The translations under genes and the position numbers were made by a program. Shown one piece after another: positions 53,665-63,288 of a stretch of DNA of 64,000 nucleotides. This stretch comes from SAR324 cluster bacterium REDSEA-S27_B3 (GTDB lineage: Bacteria > SAR324 > NAC60-12). The notes under the pieces are model-generated. The model saw nothing but the letters and a program-made list of their open reading frames with translations, searched no databases and had not been told where the DNA came from. Each line of letters starts with the position of its first letter. Within the stretch, counting starts at the first letter, position 1. The DNA lies in contig LUQO01000051.1 in NCBI GenBank assembly GCA_001627865.1, positions 1 to 64,000 of the forward strand. Direction: 5' to 3'.

Positions 53665-55415
53665 TAATCATTGAGAAATTCTGCCTGAATTGCATCAAGA
53701 TGCTTTGTTAGCAATTCTGAATTTTTGCCATGTAAATTAAAGTAGTACTTGATTTTTGGTTCAGTTCCGGAAGGTCTCGCTAATATTCTTGTTTTGTCAG
53801 CCAATTCCAAGGAAATCACATTTGACTTTGGTAATCCTGGGCCATCCCCATGGCAAGTTTCATCCGCATGTAAAATGGTATTGTTCAAATAATCTGTTAT
53901 TTTAACCACAGTTTGTCCGGCAATAGATTTTGGCGGTGAATTCCGTAGTCTTTTCATTAGCTGCTGAATTTTTTCAATTCCCCCTGTTCCGGAGAAAGCC
54001 CGGGTTTTCAGTGCATCAAGATGAATCCCATGTTCCTGATGAATCTGATTAAGTCTTTCCTGAGGAGTCATGTTTTTTTCCCTTAGAGACGCGACCATTT
54101 CTGCAAATGCCAGTGAGGCCCAGATTCCGTCTTTATCACCGGAATGATCTCCCATCAAATATCCGTGGCTTTCTTCCATGCCAAACACAAACTTAGCGCC
54201 TTGATCATTCTCAATATGTAAAGCTTCCTTTCTTATCCACTTAAATCCTGTCAATACCTCAATCACATTCATTCCATATTTGACAGCTATCTTTGATAAA
54301 AGAGGTGTAGTTACAATAGTAGTTATAATCACACCATTAAGTGGCAGTCGTTTTTGTTGTTTTAAGTTTGAAAGGATAAAATCCAGAATTAATACGCCAA
54401 TTTGATTTCCAGTTAACCATTGCCATTGCCTATCAGCATCCCTTACCATCACACCTAAGCGATCTGCATCTGGATCATTTGCTAAAATGAGTTCATCATC
54501 ATCAGAAGCATGATCAACAGCCATATCAAAAGCATTAATATCTTCCGGATTAGGTGAGGCTATTGTGCTGAAATTACCATCCGGAACCATTTGCTGTTCA
54601 ACTACTTTAACGTTTTCAAATCCTTGTTGTCGCAGCAATTCAGGAACCAATCGACCTCCAGTCCCATGAAGTGGCGTAAAAACTATTCCTAACTTTTTAT
54701 TATCTTCACGTTTGCCTAAACTTAATTTGCTGACAGTTTTTAAATAATATTCATCTGCTCCAGAGTTAATCCATTCAACTTTCCCTTGCTGTAAAGCTTT
54801 TTCAAAAGAAATGGTTGGAATTCTGTCAATTTCAGTAATGTTCCGGATTTGATCAATTATCTGGTTATCAACTGGAGGTACTATCTGTCCGCCATTTTCC
54901 CAATAAACTTTGTATCCGTTGTATTCCGGAGGATTATGACTGGCTGTGATTATTATGCCGGCAACAGCGTTTCTCCGCAGCAATTCACATGACACCAAAG
55001 GCGTTGGTGCAATTTCTGCGAACAAAAACACTGGAATTCCATGTGCTGCCAAAACTTCGCTGCTAACTTTTGCAAATTCAAATGAGCGGTTACGTGTATC
55101 GTATCCAATAATGACCCCTTTTGAGACAGAATCATTTTTCATTTTCTTTATAATCCGGGCAACTCCTTCTGTTGCCGTTTGAACAGTGTAACGGTTGATA
55201 CGATTTGTGCCGATCCCCATAATGCCACGCAGACCTCCTGTACCAAATTCCAGAATACTGCCGAAACATTCTTTACATTCATCCCGAAATTCATCAGCAA
55301 GAAGTTTTTTTGCTTCTGCTTGCGTCTTATAATCAAAACTTGGATTTTCAGCCCAGAATCTTGCTGTTTGAATAAAATCCTCTTTTTTTTGAAGCATAAT
55401 ATCTTGAATACTCAT
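53664..55415 (-). CDS. Phosphoglucomutase/phosphomannomutase family protein
   Basis: A 583-residue alpha-D-phosphohexomutase that interconverts hexose 1- and 6-phosphates. The phosphoserine loop is TASHNPPEYNGYK near 155-167, the magnesium loop is DPDADRLGV near 309-317, the sugar-specificity loop EESHGYLMGDHSGDKDG is near 417-433, and the C-terminal phosphate loop is RPSGTEPKIKYY near 549-560. The length fits phosphoglucomutase/phosphomannomutase rather than GlmM. The neighbours give no clear hint of whether glucose or mannose is the main substrate. Confidence 0.88.
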   Translation of the reverse strand: MSIQDIMLQKKEDFIQTARFWAENPSFDYKTQAEAKKLLADEFRDECKECFGSILEFGTGGLRGIMGIGTNRINRYTVQTATEGVARIIKKMKNDSVSKGVIIGYDTRNRSFEFAKVSSEVLAAHGIPVFLFAEIAPTPLVSCELLRRNAVAGIIITASHNPPEYNGYKVYWENGGQIVPPVDNQIIDQIRNITEIDRIPTISFEKALQQGKVEWINSGADEYYLKTVSKLSLGKREDNKKLGIVFTPLHGTGGRLVPELLRQQGFENVKVVEQQMVPDGNFSTIASPNPEDINAFDMAVDHASDDDELILANDPDADRLGVMVRDADRQWQWLTGNQIGVLILDFILSNLKQQKRLPLNGVIITTIVTTPLLSKIAVKYGMNVIEVLTGFKWIRKEALHIENDQGAKFVFGMEESHGYLMGDHSGDKDGIWASLAFAEMVASLREKNMTPQERLNQIHQEHGIHLDALKTRAFSGTGGIEKIQQLMKRLRNSPPKSIAGQTVVKITDYLNNTILHADETCHGDGPGLPKSNVISLELADKTRILARPSGTEPKIKYYFNLHGKNSELLTKHLDAIQAEFLND

Positions 55416-55419
55416 AAAT

Positions 55420-56391
55420 TTAATTTAATTCATTTAACAAAATCTCATCATCAGACTGAATTACTGTTTCATTGTTTGTGACAGGATGTGGGAAGCGGAT
55501 TTCTGAGGCGTGAAGTAACTGCCTGTGAAGCGGGAAATCATGACTCAGTAAAAAATTCTCACCTTCACTAAGCCACTGTATAAAACCATCATCAGGCAAG
55601 CCATATAACTTATCACCTAATACAGCACAGCCAATGTGTGCTGCATGAACTCTGATTTGATGAGTTCTTCCTGTGAATGGACGTACTTCAACAAGCGAAT
55701 AATCAGATATTTTTTCTTTTTCTCTGAAATAGGTTTGGCATGACCTACCATGAGAATTCACACTTTGTTTAATGCGGATTTTGCTGTTTAAATCCTTCCC
55801 GATCGGCAAAGATATGAAAACCTCCGGAATAGACTTTACTGGACTTAGTGGTAAATGCTGACTGAGTATTGCAGAGTATTTTTTTTGTATTAGTTTTTTC
55901 CTGAAAAGAGTGGCCATCGTCTGAGCAATTTCATGCTTTTTTGCAAAAATAATCACTCCGCTGGTTTCACGGTCAAGTCGATGGAGAGTGTAGAGCTTAT
56001 TTAGGCCAAATTTAGATTTAACCAAATTGACCAGCGTATTTTTATAGTATTTACCTGAAGGACTGGTTGGCAAATTGCCTGACTTGCACAAAGCGATCAG
56101 AAAGTCATCTTCATATATGATGTCAAAGTGCGGATCTACTTCCGGCTCAAGAAAATCCGGACGCAAATAAATAATTTTTTGATTGTTGTGTAACTTTAGA
56201 TTAGCTCTTCCTAATTTGCCATCTACCCAGAGACGTTTAGCATTAATATTTTCTCGCCATTGCTGATCATCCAAATAGCGAAATCTTCTTAGTAAAAATT
56301 CCAATAAAGTTTCCACATGTCCATCCAAACGCATGTAGTGGAAACTAAGCTTCGTGTGCTCCGTCGTCATCAGGATTGACATTGATGGCAT
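55420..56391 (-). CDS. RluA-family pseudouridine synthase
   Basis: A 323-residue enzyme that converts uridine to pseudouridine in RNA. The catalytic motif YTLHRLDRETSGVIIFAKK is near 132-150, with the catalytic aspartate in HRLDRETSG. An S4-like N-terminal domain and GRTHQIRVHAAHIGCAVLGDKLYG near 226-249 are also present. Several starts are possible: the longest (56475) overlaps the DUF4340 gene by 62 bp, and an ATG at 56370 would also do. I use 56391, just after the upstream stop. The exact RNA target cannot be given. Confidence 0.82.
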   Translation of the reverse strand: MPSMSILMTTEHTKLSFHYMRLDGHVETLLEFLLRRFRYLDDQQWRENINAKRLWVDGKLGRANLKLHNNQKIIYLRPDFLEPEVDPHFDIIYEDDFLIALCKSGNLPTSPSGKYYKNTLVNLVKSKFGLNKLYTLHRLDRETSGVIIFAKKHEIAQTMATLFRKKLIQKKYSAILSQHLPLSPVKSIPEVFISLPIGKDLNSKIRIKQSVNSHGRSCQTYFREKEKISDYSLVEVRPFTGRTHQIRVHAAHIGCAVLGDKLYGLPDDGFIQWLSEGENFLLSHDFPLHRQLLHASEIRFPHPVTNNETVIQSDDEILLNELN

Positions 56392-56413
56392 CAAGATAAG
56401 GAGGGGAATGGGA

Positions 56414-57463
56414 TCATTGATCACTGAATAACAGTTCCTTAGCTTCCCAGGAACTGATTTCAAACAAGCGTCCATTCACACGCTGATTGAAGGCGTCCAT
56501 TTCCTTACGAAGATCTGAGTCTTCAGCATCAGCACTTTCTGATGCTTCTACTGCAATACCCATTCGCAGACTGAGTAGATAATTTTCATCAAGAGATTCT
56601 TTTTTACTGAAATTCAGTGAATAAACACGACCATCAAACAATGCAATTGATAAAGATTCCTCTTTTGCGGGAGAATCAGTTAATTCCTGTGACAGGACAT
56701 ATTTTTTAAGTAATTTTGAAAAAGTAAGGTCCCCCAGTCTGTCCAGTACCTTGTTTATTTTTTCTGAATCATTAAAGTTGGATTTTTCGGGCACTGACAC
56801 CCAGGCTGTCTCTGCATCACCTCGACTGAGTGAAACTGAAATGTTGTCGCCACTCTGAAGTTCCAGACTTTTTATTTGATTTGATTCCAAAGCAAGTAAA
56901 TCTTTTCTCAGCCAATCATCCACTTCAGAATAAACAGACAATCGTTCAGGAATCAAATATATCTTGTTTGACCCTGCCTGCCGTATGTACTGTCCTTGGC
57001 CGTTACTGCGTTCTTTTCCCAGCAGTAAACTCAATACTGAAGTTCCATCTCCACGTAACAGGTTTACTGAAAATCCATGACGACCCTCTTCCCATTCTTC
57101 AATGTTATCCGGAGGGTTTAACAACTGGAACCGTTCATGATGCTCAGGGTTATCAGTAACCATATTACCCAGACTTATTTGTGATAAATTGATTAGAAAA
57201 TCTTGAATTGGGGCGATATCTGCTTCATAATTAGAGATCTTCTCTTGCCAACCTCCTCCTTGTAACTGAACCAAATTAATTTCAGATCCAAGACCGAAAA
57301 TTTTTATTTGATCAAGAGTTTTTGTGTCAAGCTTTTCTAATAACTTCTGACCACTGAGACTGGATTTTTGTGATTTTGTTATGAAGGAGTCTTCATGAAA
57401 AAAATACATTCCTCCACCGACGAATAATAAAATAATGGTAATTAATGAAAGGGGTTTTAGCAT
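56414..57463 (-). CDS. DUF4340 domain-containing protein
   Basis: A 349-residue protein with an N-terminal signal anchor (about 5-23, LSLITIILLFVGGGMYFF) and a periplasmic domain with the DUF4340 layout: an early strand-rich segment with WQEKISNYEADIAPIQDFLINLSQI near 72-96, LYLIPERLSVYSEVDDWLRKDLL-type residues near 175-195, and ALFDGRVYSLNF near 270-285. DUF4340 proteins often sit near ABC transporters of the Gld type, but none is seen here. The function is unknown. The next gene (pseudouridine synthase) starts close to its stop. Confidence 0.7.
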   Translation of the reverse strand: MLKPLSLITIILLFVGGGMYFFHEDSFITKSQKSSLSGQKLLEKLDTKTLDQIKIFGLGSEINLVQLQGGGWQEKISNYEADIAPIQDFLINLSQISLGNMVTDNPEHHERFQLLNPPDNIEEWEEGRHGFSVNLLRGDGTSVLSLLLGKERSNGQGQYIRQAGSNKIYLIPERLSVYSEVDDWLRKDLLALESNQIKSLELQSGDNISVSLSRGDAETAWVSVPEKSNFNDSEKINKVLDRLGDLTFSKLLKKYVLSQELTDSPAKEESLSIALFDGRVYSLNFSKKESLDENYLLSLRMGIAVEASESADAEDSDLRKEMDAFNQRVNGRLFEISSWEAKELLFSDQ

Positions 57464-57751
57464 GATGAATAATTTATTTCAGGAACGAATACATTGGATT
57501 AAACTCTTTTTTAATCTGTATATTATCACTCATTTTCATAAAGGCTTCAAGGATCGAAGCATCATTATTGATCATTCATTTGATAGATGCTGTTCAACAA
57601 TGAATCCTTATTTCAAATCTAAAAACTTGAAATTTCTTCAGAATCTACATACATTTCCAGACGTACTTTTACTTGATATATGATCATAGTTTGAAATGAA
57701 TGATGATTTCTCAAGGATTATTGAACACTTATTTATTCCTTAAAAAGAGTA
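57464..57751. other. Divergent intergenic region
   Basis: A 288-bp AT-rich region between the DUF4340 gene and aconitase. No convincing coding sequence was found; a plus-strand ORF (57435-57683) overlaps the start of the DUF4340 gene on the other strand and has an unlikely composition. Confidence 0.4.
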
Positions 57752-60430
57752 ATGTCAGATAACAATTTTGGAAGCTTAATTAATTTTGAAAGTGGAGAAG
57801 GCAGAGCTTCAATTTACAGTTTGGAAGAATTGCAGAAAAGGGGAATCGGATCTGTAGACAGACTGCCATTTTCTATCCGTATTTTACTGGAGCAGACCCT
57901 TCGAAATGTTGATAAATATAATACTAGTCCGGAGGATGTAACATTGCTGGCCAACTGGAATCCGTCAGAAAAGTCTTCTAAAGAAATTCCGTACAGGCCA
58001 ACTCGAGTCATTTTACAGGATTTCACCGGAGTTCCCGCGGTTGTGGATCTAGCCGCGCTCAGGTCAGCTGTGGTTGAAATGAATGGTGATCCGGAAGTAA
58101 TTAACCCGCGTGTTCCTGTTGACCTGGTAATCGACCACTCAATACAAGTTGATGTATTTGGAAGTTCTGATGCACTCAGGAAAAACATGGAAATTGAGTT
58201 TAAACGCAACAGAGAACGTTATAAATTTCTCAAATGGGGCAAGCAGGCTTTTGATAATTTTAATGTCTATCCTCCGGGAGTTGGAATTGTGCATCAGGTG
58301 AATCTTGAAACTGCTGCAAGCGTTGTCCAATTCAGAGATGGTGTTTGTTTTCCCGACACGCTAGTAGGCACGGATTCACACACAACGATGATTAACGGAC
58401 TTGGCGTAATGGGCTGGGGTGTCGGCGGAATCGAGGCAGAGTCGGTTATGCTGGGGCAGCCAATTTATATGCTGATTCCAGAAGTAATCGGTTTCCGTTT
58501 GCAGGGGAAACTGCAGCAGGGCGCTACAGCGACTGATTTAGTGCTGCGTGTGGTTGAAATGCTCCGAGAAAAAGGGGTTGTGGAAAAATTCGTTGAATTT
58601 TTCGGTTCCGGATTGAACAATCTGAAATTAGCAGATCGCGCGACACTGTCCAATATGGCGCCTGAATACGGCGCGACAATGGGTTTCTTCCCGGTAGATA
58701 ATGAAACCTTGAATTATTTGCGTGAGACAGGTCGTCCGGAAAAACTCATGCAGCGAGTAGAACGTTACTGTAAAACACAGGGACTCTTCAGGACAACTGA
58801 GACTCCTGATCCGGAATACTCAGATACATTGGAGCTTGATCTCTCCACAATTGAGCCTGCTCTTGCCGGACCAAAACGTCCACAGGATCGTGTCAGGCTT
58901 TCAATGATGCAACCCACATGGCAAAAAACTCTGCGCTCAAAAAGAAGTGATGGAGGTTTTGAATTGAGTGAGGACAAACTGGAAACTTCAATTCCAGTAA
59001 AGGGAATTGCTTCAGAAGAATTAAAACATGGTTCAGTGGTAATCGCAGCAATCACATCCTGTACGAATACCAGCAATCCTTCCGTGATGCTTGCCGCAGG
59101 ACTTTTAGCAAAAAAAGCTGTTGAAAAAGGCTTGAAAAGAAAACCATGGGTTAAAACTTCCTTAGGCCCCGGTTCACGTGTTGTGTCGGACTATCTGAAA
59201 GCCGCTGGACTGGATGAATTTTTGGATGCACTTGGATTTCATACCGTAGGTTACGGATGTACTACATGTATCGGCAACTCAGGACCTCTTCCGGACAGCA
59301 TTGTAGATTCTATTAATGAAGGTGATTTGGTGGTTGCATCTGTGCTGTCAGGTAATAGAAATTTTGAAGGAAGAATCAATCAGCATATCAAGGCAAATTA
59401 TCTGGCAAGTCCTCCACTGGTTGTGGCTTATGCGATTTCAGGTTCAGTAAATCATGACTTAAACACCGAACCTCTTGGATTAGGAGAAGATGGACAGCCT
59501 GTTTATCTTAATGATATTTGGCCTGATGATGATGAAATTAAGGATGCTGAAAAATTAATTACCAGTGAAATGTATCTGAATGAATATAAATCTGCTGACG
59601 AAAGCTCTCCAATGTGGAACGAGATTGAAGCTCCTGCCGGGGATGTTTATCAGTGGGACAAATCATCTACTTACATCCAGTATCCGCCATTTTTCAAAAA
59701 TATGGGTCTTGAGCTGGATACCTTAAAGGACATCACTGGAGCAAGAGTATTAGTAAAACTAGGCGATTCAGTGACTACAGATCATATTTCACCGGCTGGT
59801 GCATTTTCTGCTGAAACTCCTGCTGGGAAATATTTGCTGGAAAATGGAACAGCAAAAAATGATTTTAATTCTTATGGTTCACGTCGTGGCAATGACAGAG
59901 TAATGACACGAGGAACTTTCGCGAATATCCGTTTGCGCAATGAATTGGTGCCGGAAACAGAAGGTGGTTTTACTAAACTGATTCCTTCCGGAGAAGTTAC
60001 CTCAATCTATGAAGCTTCTTTAAAATACAAAGAGGCCGATACTCCGCTTATTGTCCTGGCAGGCTCTGAATATGGGACAGGATCATCACGTGACTGGGCA
60101 GCAAAAGGGACATCGTTACTTGGGGTTAAAGCTGTAGCTGCCACTAGTTATGAACGTATTCATCGCTCCAATCTGGTTGGGATGGGTGTGCTGCCGCTTC
60201 AGTTTAAAGATAATCAAACACATAAATCGCTTGGTTTGAGTGGTGAAGAAGAATATGCAGTCCTGGGTTTAGATGATAATTTGGAGCCCGGACAGGATTT
60301 GATTTTACAGGCAGGAGATCAAAAAATTAATGTAACTTGTCGTTTAGATACACAGGTTGAAATTGAATACTACAAAAATGGTGGAATTTTACACACAGTT
60401 TTGAGAAAATTCATGCAAGAAAATAAGTAG
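57752..60430 (+). CDS. acnA: Aconitate hydratase A
   Basis: A 892-residue aconitase that interconverts citrate and isocitrate in the TCA cycle and glyoxylate shunt. Landmarks are [12 protein letters not shown] near 125-136, [30 protein letters not shown] near 202-231, the first cluster cysteine in [14 protein letters not shown] near 433-446, the other cysteines in [15 protein letters not shown] near 501-515, and [11 protein letters not shown] near 676-686. The 4Fe-4S cysteines are all present. Length equals the AcnA/IRP type (about 890). It is divergent from DUF4340 and precedes an HNH gene. Confidence 0.93.
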   Translation: MSDNNFGSLINFESGEGRASIYSLEELQKRGIGSVDRLPFSIRILLEQTLRNVDKYNTSPEDVTLLANWNPSEKSSKEIPYRPTRVILQDFTGVPAVVDLAALRSAVVEMNGDPEVINPRVPVDLVIDHSIQVDVFGSSDALRKNMEIEFKRNRERYKFLKWGKQAFDNFNVYPPGVGIVHQVNLETAASVVQFRDGVCFPDTLVGTDSHTTMINGLGVMGWGVGGIEAESVMLGQPIYMLIPEVIGFRLQGKLQQGATATDLVLRVVEMLREKGVVEKFVEFFGSGLNNLKLADRATLSNMAPEYGATMGFFPVDNETLNYLRETGRPEKLMQRVERYCKTQGLFRTTETPDPEYSDTLELDLSTIEPALAGPKRPQDRVRLSMMQPTWQKTLRSKRSDGGFELSEDKLETSIPVKGIASEELKHGSVVIAAITSCTNTSNPSVMLAAGLLAKKAVEKGLKRKPWVKTSLGPGSRVVSDYLKAAGLDEFLDALGFHTVGYGCTTCIGNSGPLPDSIVDSINEGDLVVASVLSGNRNFEGRINQHIKANYLASPPLVVAYAISGSVNHDLNTEPLGLGEDGQPVYLNDIWPDDDEIKDAEKLITSEMYLNEYKSADESSPMWNEIEAPAGDVYQWDKSSTYIQYPPFFKNMGLELDTLKDITGARVLVKLGDSVTTDHISPAGAFSAETPAGKYLLENGTAKNDFNSYGSRRGNDRVMTRGTFANIRLRNELVPETEGGFTKLIPSGEVTSIYEASLKYKEADTPLIVLAGSEYGTGSSRDWAAKGTSLLGVKAVAATSYERIHRSNLVGMGVLPLQFKDNQTHKSLGLSGEEEYAVLGLDDNLEPGQDLILQAGDQKINVTCRLDTQVEIEYYKNGGILHTVLRKFMQENK

Positions 60431-60472
60431 TTATTAATTTCACAGGCAGCAACTGAATTAGTTTTGTAAAAA

Positions 60473-61024
60473 ATGAGAGATGTTCTTTTACTAAATCAGG
60501 ACGGGAATCCGCTAACCCTCTGGCCATTGAGTACGCTTACCTGGCAGCAGGCAATAAAAGCTCTTTTCCTGGAGAAGGTAACCGTTCTGCGTTCTTACGA
60601 TGACTGGATATGCCATTCACAGCACATATCCATGCCCGTGCCAAGCGTGGTAATGATGTCTCGTTATCATCATCAGAAGGGCACGGTAAATTTTACTCGA
60701 CGTAATGTTTTCCTGCGGGATCGTTTTCATTGCCAATATTGTATGCGACATTTCTCAGCCGATCATCTAACTGTGGATCATGTGATTCCCAAAAGCCTTG
60801 GGGGAGGAATGCGCTGGAAAAATGTGGTTGCTGCCTGCCTTAAATGTAATCTAAGCAAAGGAGCAAGCATAGTAAAGCCTTCTCAGGCTCCGTATGAACC
60901 AAATTACTGGCAAATGGTTAACATTGCCAAAACCCTCCATATTCAAATTCCAGACTCCCGCTGGCAGGAATATCTGCAATGGCCAAGTCATCTGGTTAAG
61001 GTAAATCAAGCAAAGGCTGCCTAG
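60473..61024 (+). CDS. HNH endonuclease
   Basis: A 183-residue protein. The HNH motif is clear: LRDRFHCQYCMRHFSADHLTVDHVIPKSLGG near 83-113 (first Cys pair and catalytic histidine) and KNVVAACLKCNLSKGA near 118-133 (second Cys pair). The N-terminal 80 residues are unassigned, with LLNQDGNPLTLWPLSTLTWQQAI. Such stand-alone HNH proteins are found in many bacteria and may act in DNA repair or defence. It starts 43 bp after acnA and its stop overlaps the convergent serC stop by 4 bp. Confidence 0.82.
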   Translation: MRDVLLLNQDGNPLTLWPLSTLTWQQAIKALFLEKVTVLRSYDDWICHSQHISMPVPSVVMMSRYHHQKGTVNFTRRNVFLRDRFHCQYCMRHFSADHLTVDHVIPKSLGGGMRWKNVVAACLKCNLSKGASIVKPSQAPYEPNYWQMVNIAKTLHIQIPDSRWQEYLQWPSHLVKVNQAKAA

Positions 61025-62109
61025 CCGTTTGTCCGTTCAAACTCCTTCATAAAATCAGCGAGTTGTTTAACTGCATCAATAGGCATGGCATTGTAAATGG
61101 ATGCCCTTACACCTCCAACCGCAGCATGTCCCTTGAGAGCAAACAAGCCTTCTCCTTCTGATTCGGACAAAAACTTCTGGAGCGCTTGATCGTGTTCAAG
61201 ATGGAAAGTAACATTAACGGTTGAGCGATGATCCGGATGGGCAACAGAAATGTAAAAATCAGAATTGTCCAGCACTTCATACAGAATTCCTGATTTTTGT
61301 TCTGCCAGTTTTTCCATTTCTGGAATTCCACCCTGCTCTTTTACCCACTCCAGTACCAAACGTGTCACATAAACTCCAAATACATTGATAGTATTCAAGA
61401 TAGATTGTGATTCAGCTATTAGTGAGTAATCAAGCAGTTTTGGTGTTTCAGGAAGAGCCTTACCCAGCAGGTCTTCCCGTACAAGCACCAAGGCAGTTCC
61501 GGAAGGTCCAAGGTTTTTTTGCAGTCCAGCGTAAACAACTCCGAAACGGGAATAATCTATTTCTCTGGATAAAATATCTGAAGTCGAATCTGCAACAAGA
61601 GGTACATCTTTTGTGTCCGGAAATTCATGCCAGCGGGTTCCATATAGAGTGTTGTTTGTTGTCATGTGAACGTAACTGGTATTCTGATCAAGAGAGCTGA
61701 TATCAAAATAAGGTATTTTCCTGTACTCAAACTCTTTACCATCCATAAGCACCTCGGTACTGCCGTAACGCCTTGCCTCCTGTTCCGCCAGAGTACCCCA
61801 CCTTCCTGTAATAAAATATGAGCCCTTGTGAGATTTGCGTGACATCAAATTCAAAGGGACTGCTGAAAACTGCATCTGTGCCCCTCCGTGCATAAACATC
61901 ACTTTGTAGTTGTCCGGTAGTCCTGTCAACTCCCTGAAAAGTGATTCTGATGTGTCAAGAATTTCCTTAAATAAGGGCAGCCTGTGGCTGAGTTCAACAA
62001 TTGACGCACCAAGTCCCTGATAGTCCAGAAATTCCTGTTGAATTTTTTGCATAACCGGAGTCGGCAGCATAGCCGGCCCTGCCCCAAAATTGTAAACACG
62101 ATTAGTCAT
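61021..62109 (-). CDS. serC: Phosphoserine aminotransferase
   Basis: A 362-residue PLP-dependent aminotransferase making 3-phosphoserine in serine biosynthesis. The family start NFGAGPAMLPTPVMQKIQQEFLDY near 7-30 is present. The PLP lysine lies in VYAGLQKNLGPSGTALV near 191-207. MHGGAQMQFSAVPLNL near 75-90 and ASIYNAMPIDAVKQLADFM near 339-357 are typical. The 62110-62195 gap separates it from the protease gene. Confidence 0.92.
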   Translation of the reverse strand: MTNRVYNFGAGPAMLPTPVMQKIQQEFLDYQGLGASIVELSHRLPLFKEILDTSESLFRELTGLPDNYKVMFMHGGAQMQFSAVPLNLMSRKSHKGSYFITGRWGTLAEQEARRYGSTEVLMDGKEFEYRKIPYFDISSLDQNTSYVHMTTNNTLYGTRWHEFPDTKDVPLVADSTSDILSREIDYSRFGVVYAGLQKNLGPSGTALVLVREDLLGKALPETPKLLDYSLIAESQSILNTINVFGVYVTRLVLEWVKEQGGIPEMEKLAEQKSGILYEVLDNSDFYISVAHPDHRSTVNVTFHLEHDQALQKFLSESEGEGLFALKGHAAVGGVRASIYNAMPIDAVKQLADFMKEFERTNG

Positions 62110-62195
62110 TTTTTTTGAATGCTGTTGAAGCTGATTAAGTAATCGAACTGAAGAAATTGGTAAAAGGTTTTCAGATTGGAAAGGGAAAAATAATT

Positions 62196-63266
62196 TTACG
62201 ATCTTGGTCTTAACACAAGTTCGACCTTAACTGAAAGCACACTGTCATTACGGATAAATTTGATGTTGATTATATCGCCAGATCTTCGTGTTTCTATTTG
62301 CTGAGCCAAATCTTCCATAGTAGCAACTTTTGTTTCATTAATATGAGTGATAATGTCACCGCCCCAAGGAACATTGTAATTACCGACTTTCACTGTTTTG
62401 GTTGCACCACGTAATCCAGCCTTATCAGCAGAAGCACCTTTTACCACTCTAGCAATCAACACTCCTTCCGGCACATCAATTCCGATACGTCTCAGATAGA
62501 CAGTTGGTATCGGTTCTATTCCAAGCCACGGACGACGTACATATCCGTATTCAAGCAGATCAGGGAGAATCCTCAGTGCAGTGTTGCTTGGCACGGCAAA
62601 TCCTATTCCCACACTTCCTGAAGACCCTATAATTGCTGTGTTAATCCCAATTACTTTCCCCTCAGAATCCAGCAATGGACCGCCAGAGTTGCCCGGATTT
62701 ATAGCCGCGTCAGTCTGAATAACTCCCTCAATTTTACGCCCATTTTTTGCTGCAATAGTGCGCCCCAAGGCACTTATTATACCTGTTGTCAAAGTTTGTC
62801 TTAATCCGAAAGGATTCCCCAGTGCCAGTACTTTCTGGCCAACAACAATGTCTGTTGAGCGTGAAAATTCCAGAAAATCGTAGTTTTCGACAGGAGCTTC
62901 AATTCTAATAACTGCCAAATCGTTGTTCGGATCGGCTCCTACAAGTTTTCCAGGCCACTGACTGTTATCAGAAAGGGTAACAACCAGCTTTCGGGCATTT
63001 TCTACTACGTGAAAATTTGTGACTATTGTTCCGGACTTATCAATAATAAATCCGGTTCCTGAACCGGATTCGGTGGGAATTGCTCGGTAAAAAAAATCGT
63101 AGTTAAGACCTATATTGCTGATGTTAACTACTGCTCTGCTGCTTTTTTCATAAATCCGGATGTTTTCCTGCTCATCAACGGAATAGCGGGAAACTCCATA
63201 GGCGGGTAACAGGTGCAGGCATAAAATAAGAATGAGAATGAGAAGTAGGCTTCTTTGATAAAACAT
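62196..63266 (-). CDS. HtrA-type periplasmic serine protease
   Basis: A 356-residue trypsin-like protease of the DegP/DegQ/DegS group. An N-terminal hydrophobic segment (about 4-22) exports or anchors it; the ATG at 63266 is preferred to a TTG four codons upstream. The catalytic histidine is in IVTNFHVVENA near 80-90, the aspartate in NNDLAVIRIEA near 114-124, and the serine in NPGNSGGPLLDS near 189-200. One PDZ domain follows near 245-345 (RPWLGIEP and GVLIARVVKGASADKAGL). The single PDZ resembles DegS. It lies 22 bp after the SDR gene and is probably cotranscribed with it. Confidence 0.88.
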   Translation of the reverse strand: MFYQRSLLLILILILCLHLLPAYGVSRYSVDEQENIRIYEKSSRAVVNISNIGLNYDFFYRAIPTESGSGTGFIIDKSGTIVTNFHVVENARKLVVTLSDNSQWPGKLVGADPNNDLAVIRIEAPVENYDFLEFSRSTDIVVGQKVLALGNPFGLRQTLTTGIISALGRTIAAKNGRKIEGVIQTDAAINPGNSGGPLLDSEGKVIGINTAIIGSSGSVGIGFAVPSNTALRILPDLLEYGYVRRPWLGIEPIPTVYLRRIGIDVPEGVLIARVVKGASADKAGLRGATKTVKVGNYNVPWGGDIITHINETKVATMEDLAQQIETRRSGDIINIKFIRNDSVLSVKVELVLRPRS

Positions 63267-63288
63267 ATATTTAATCAAACTTTGTTAT

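Noticed and set aside
57435-57683. A plus-strand ORF of 82 codons before aconitase
   Set aside because: It overlaps the start of the DUF4340 gene on the other strand and its composition is that of random AT-rich DNA.
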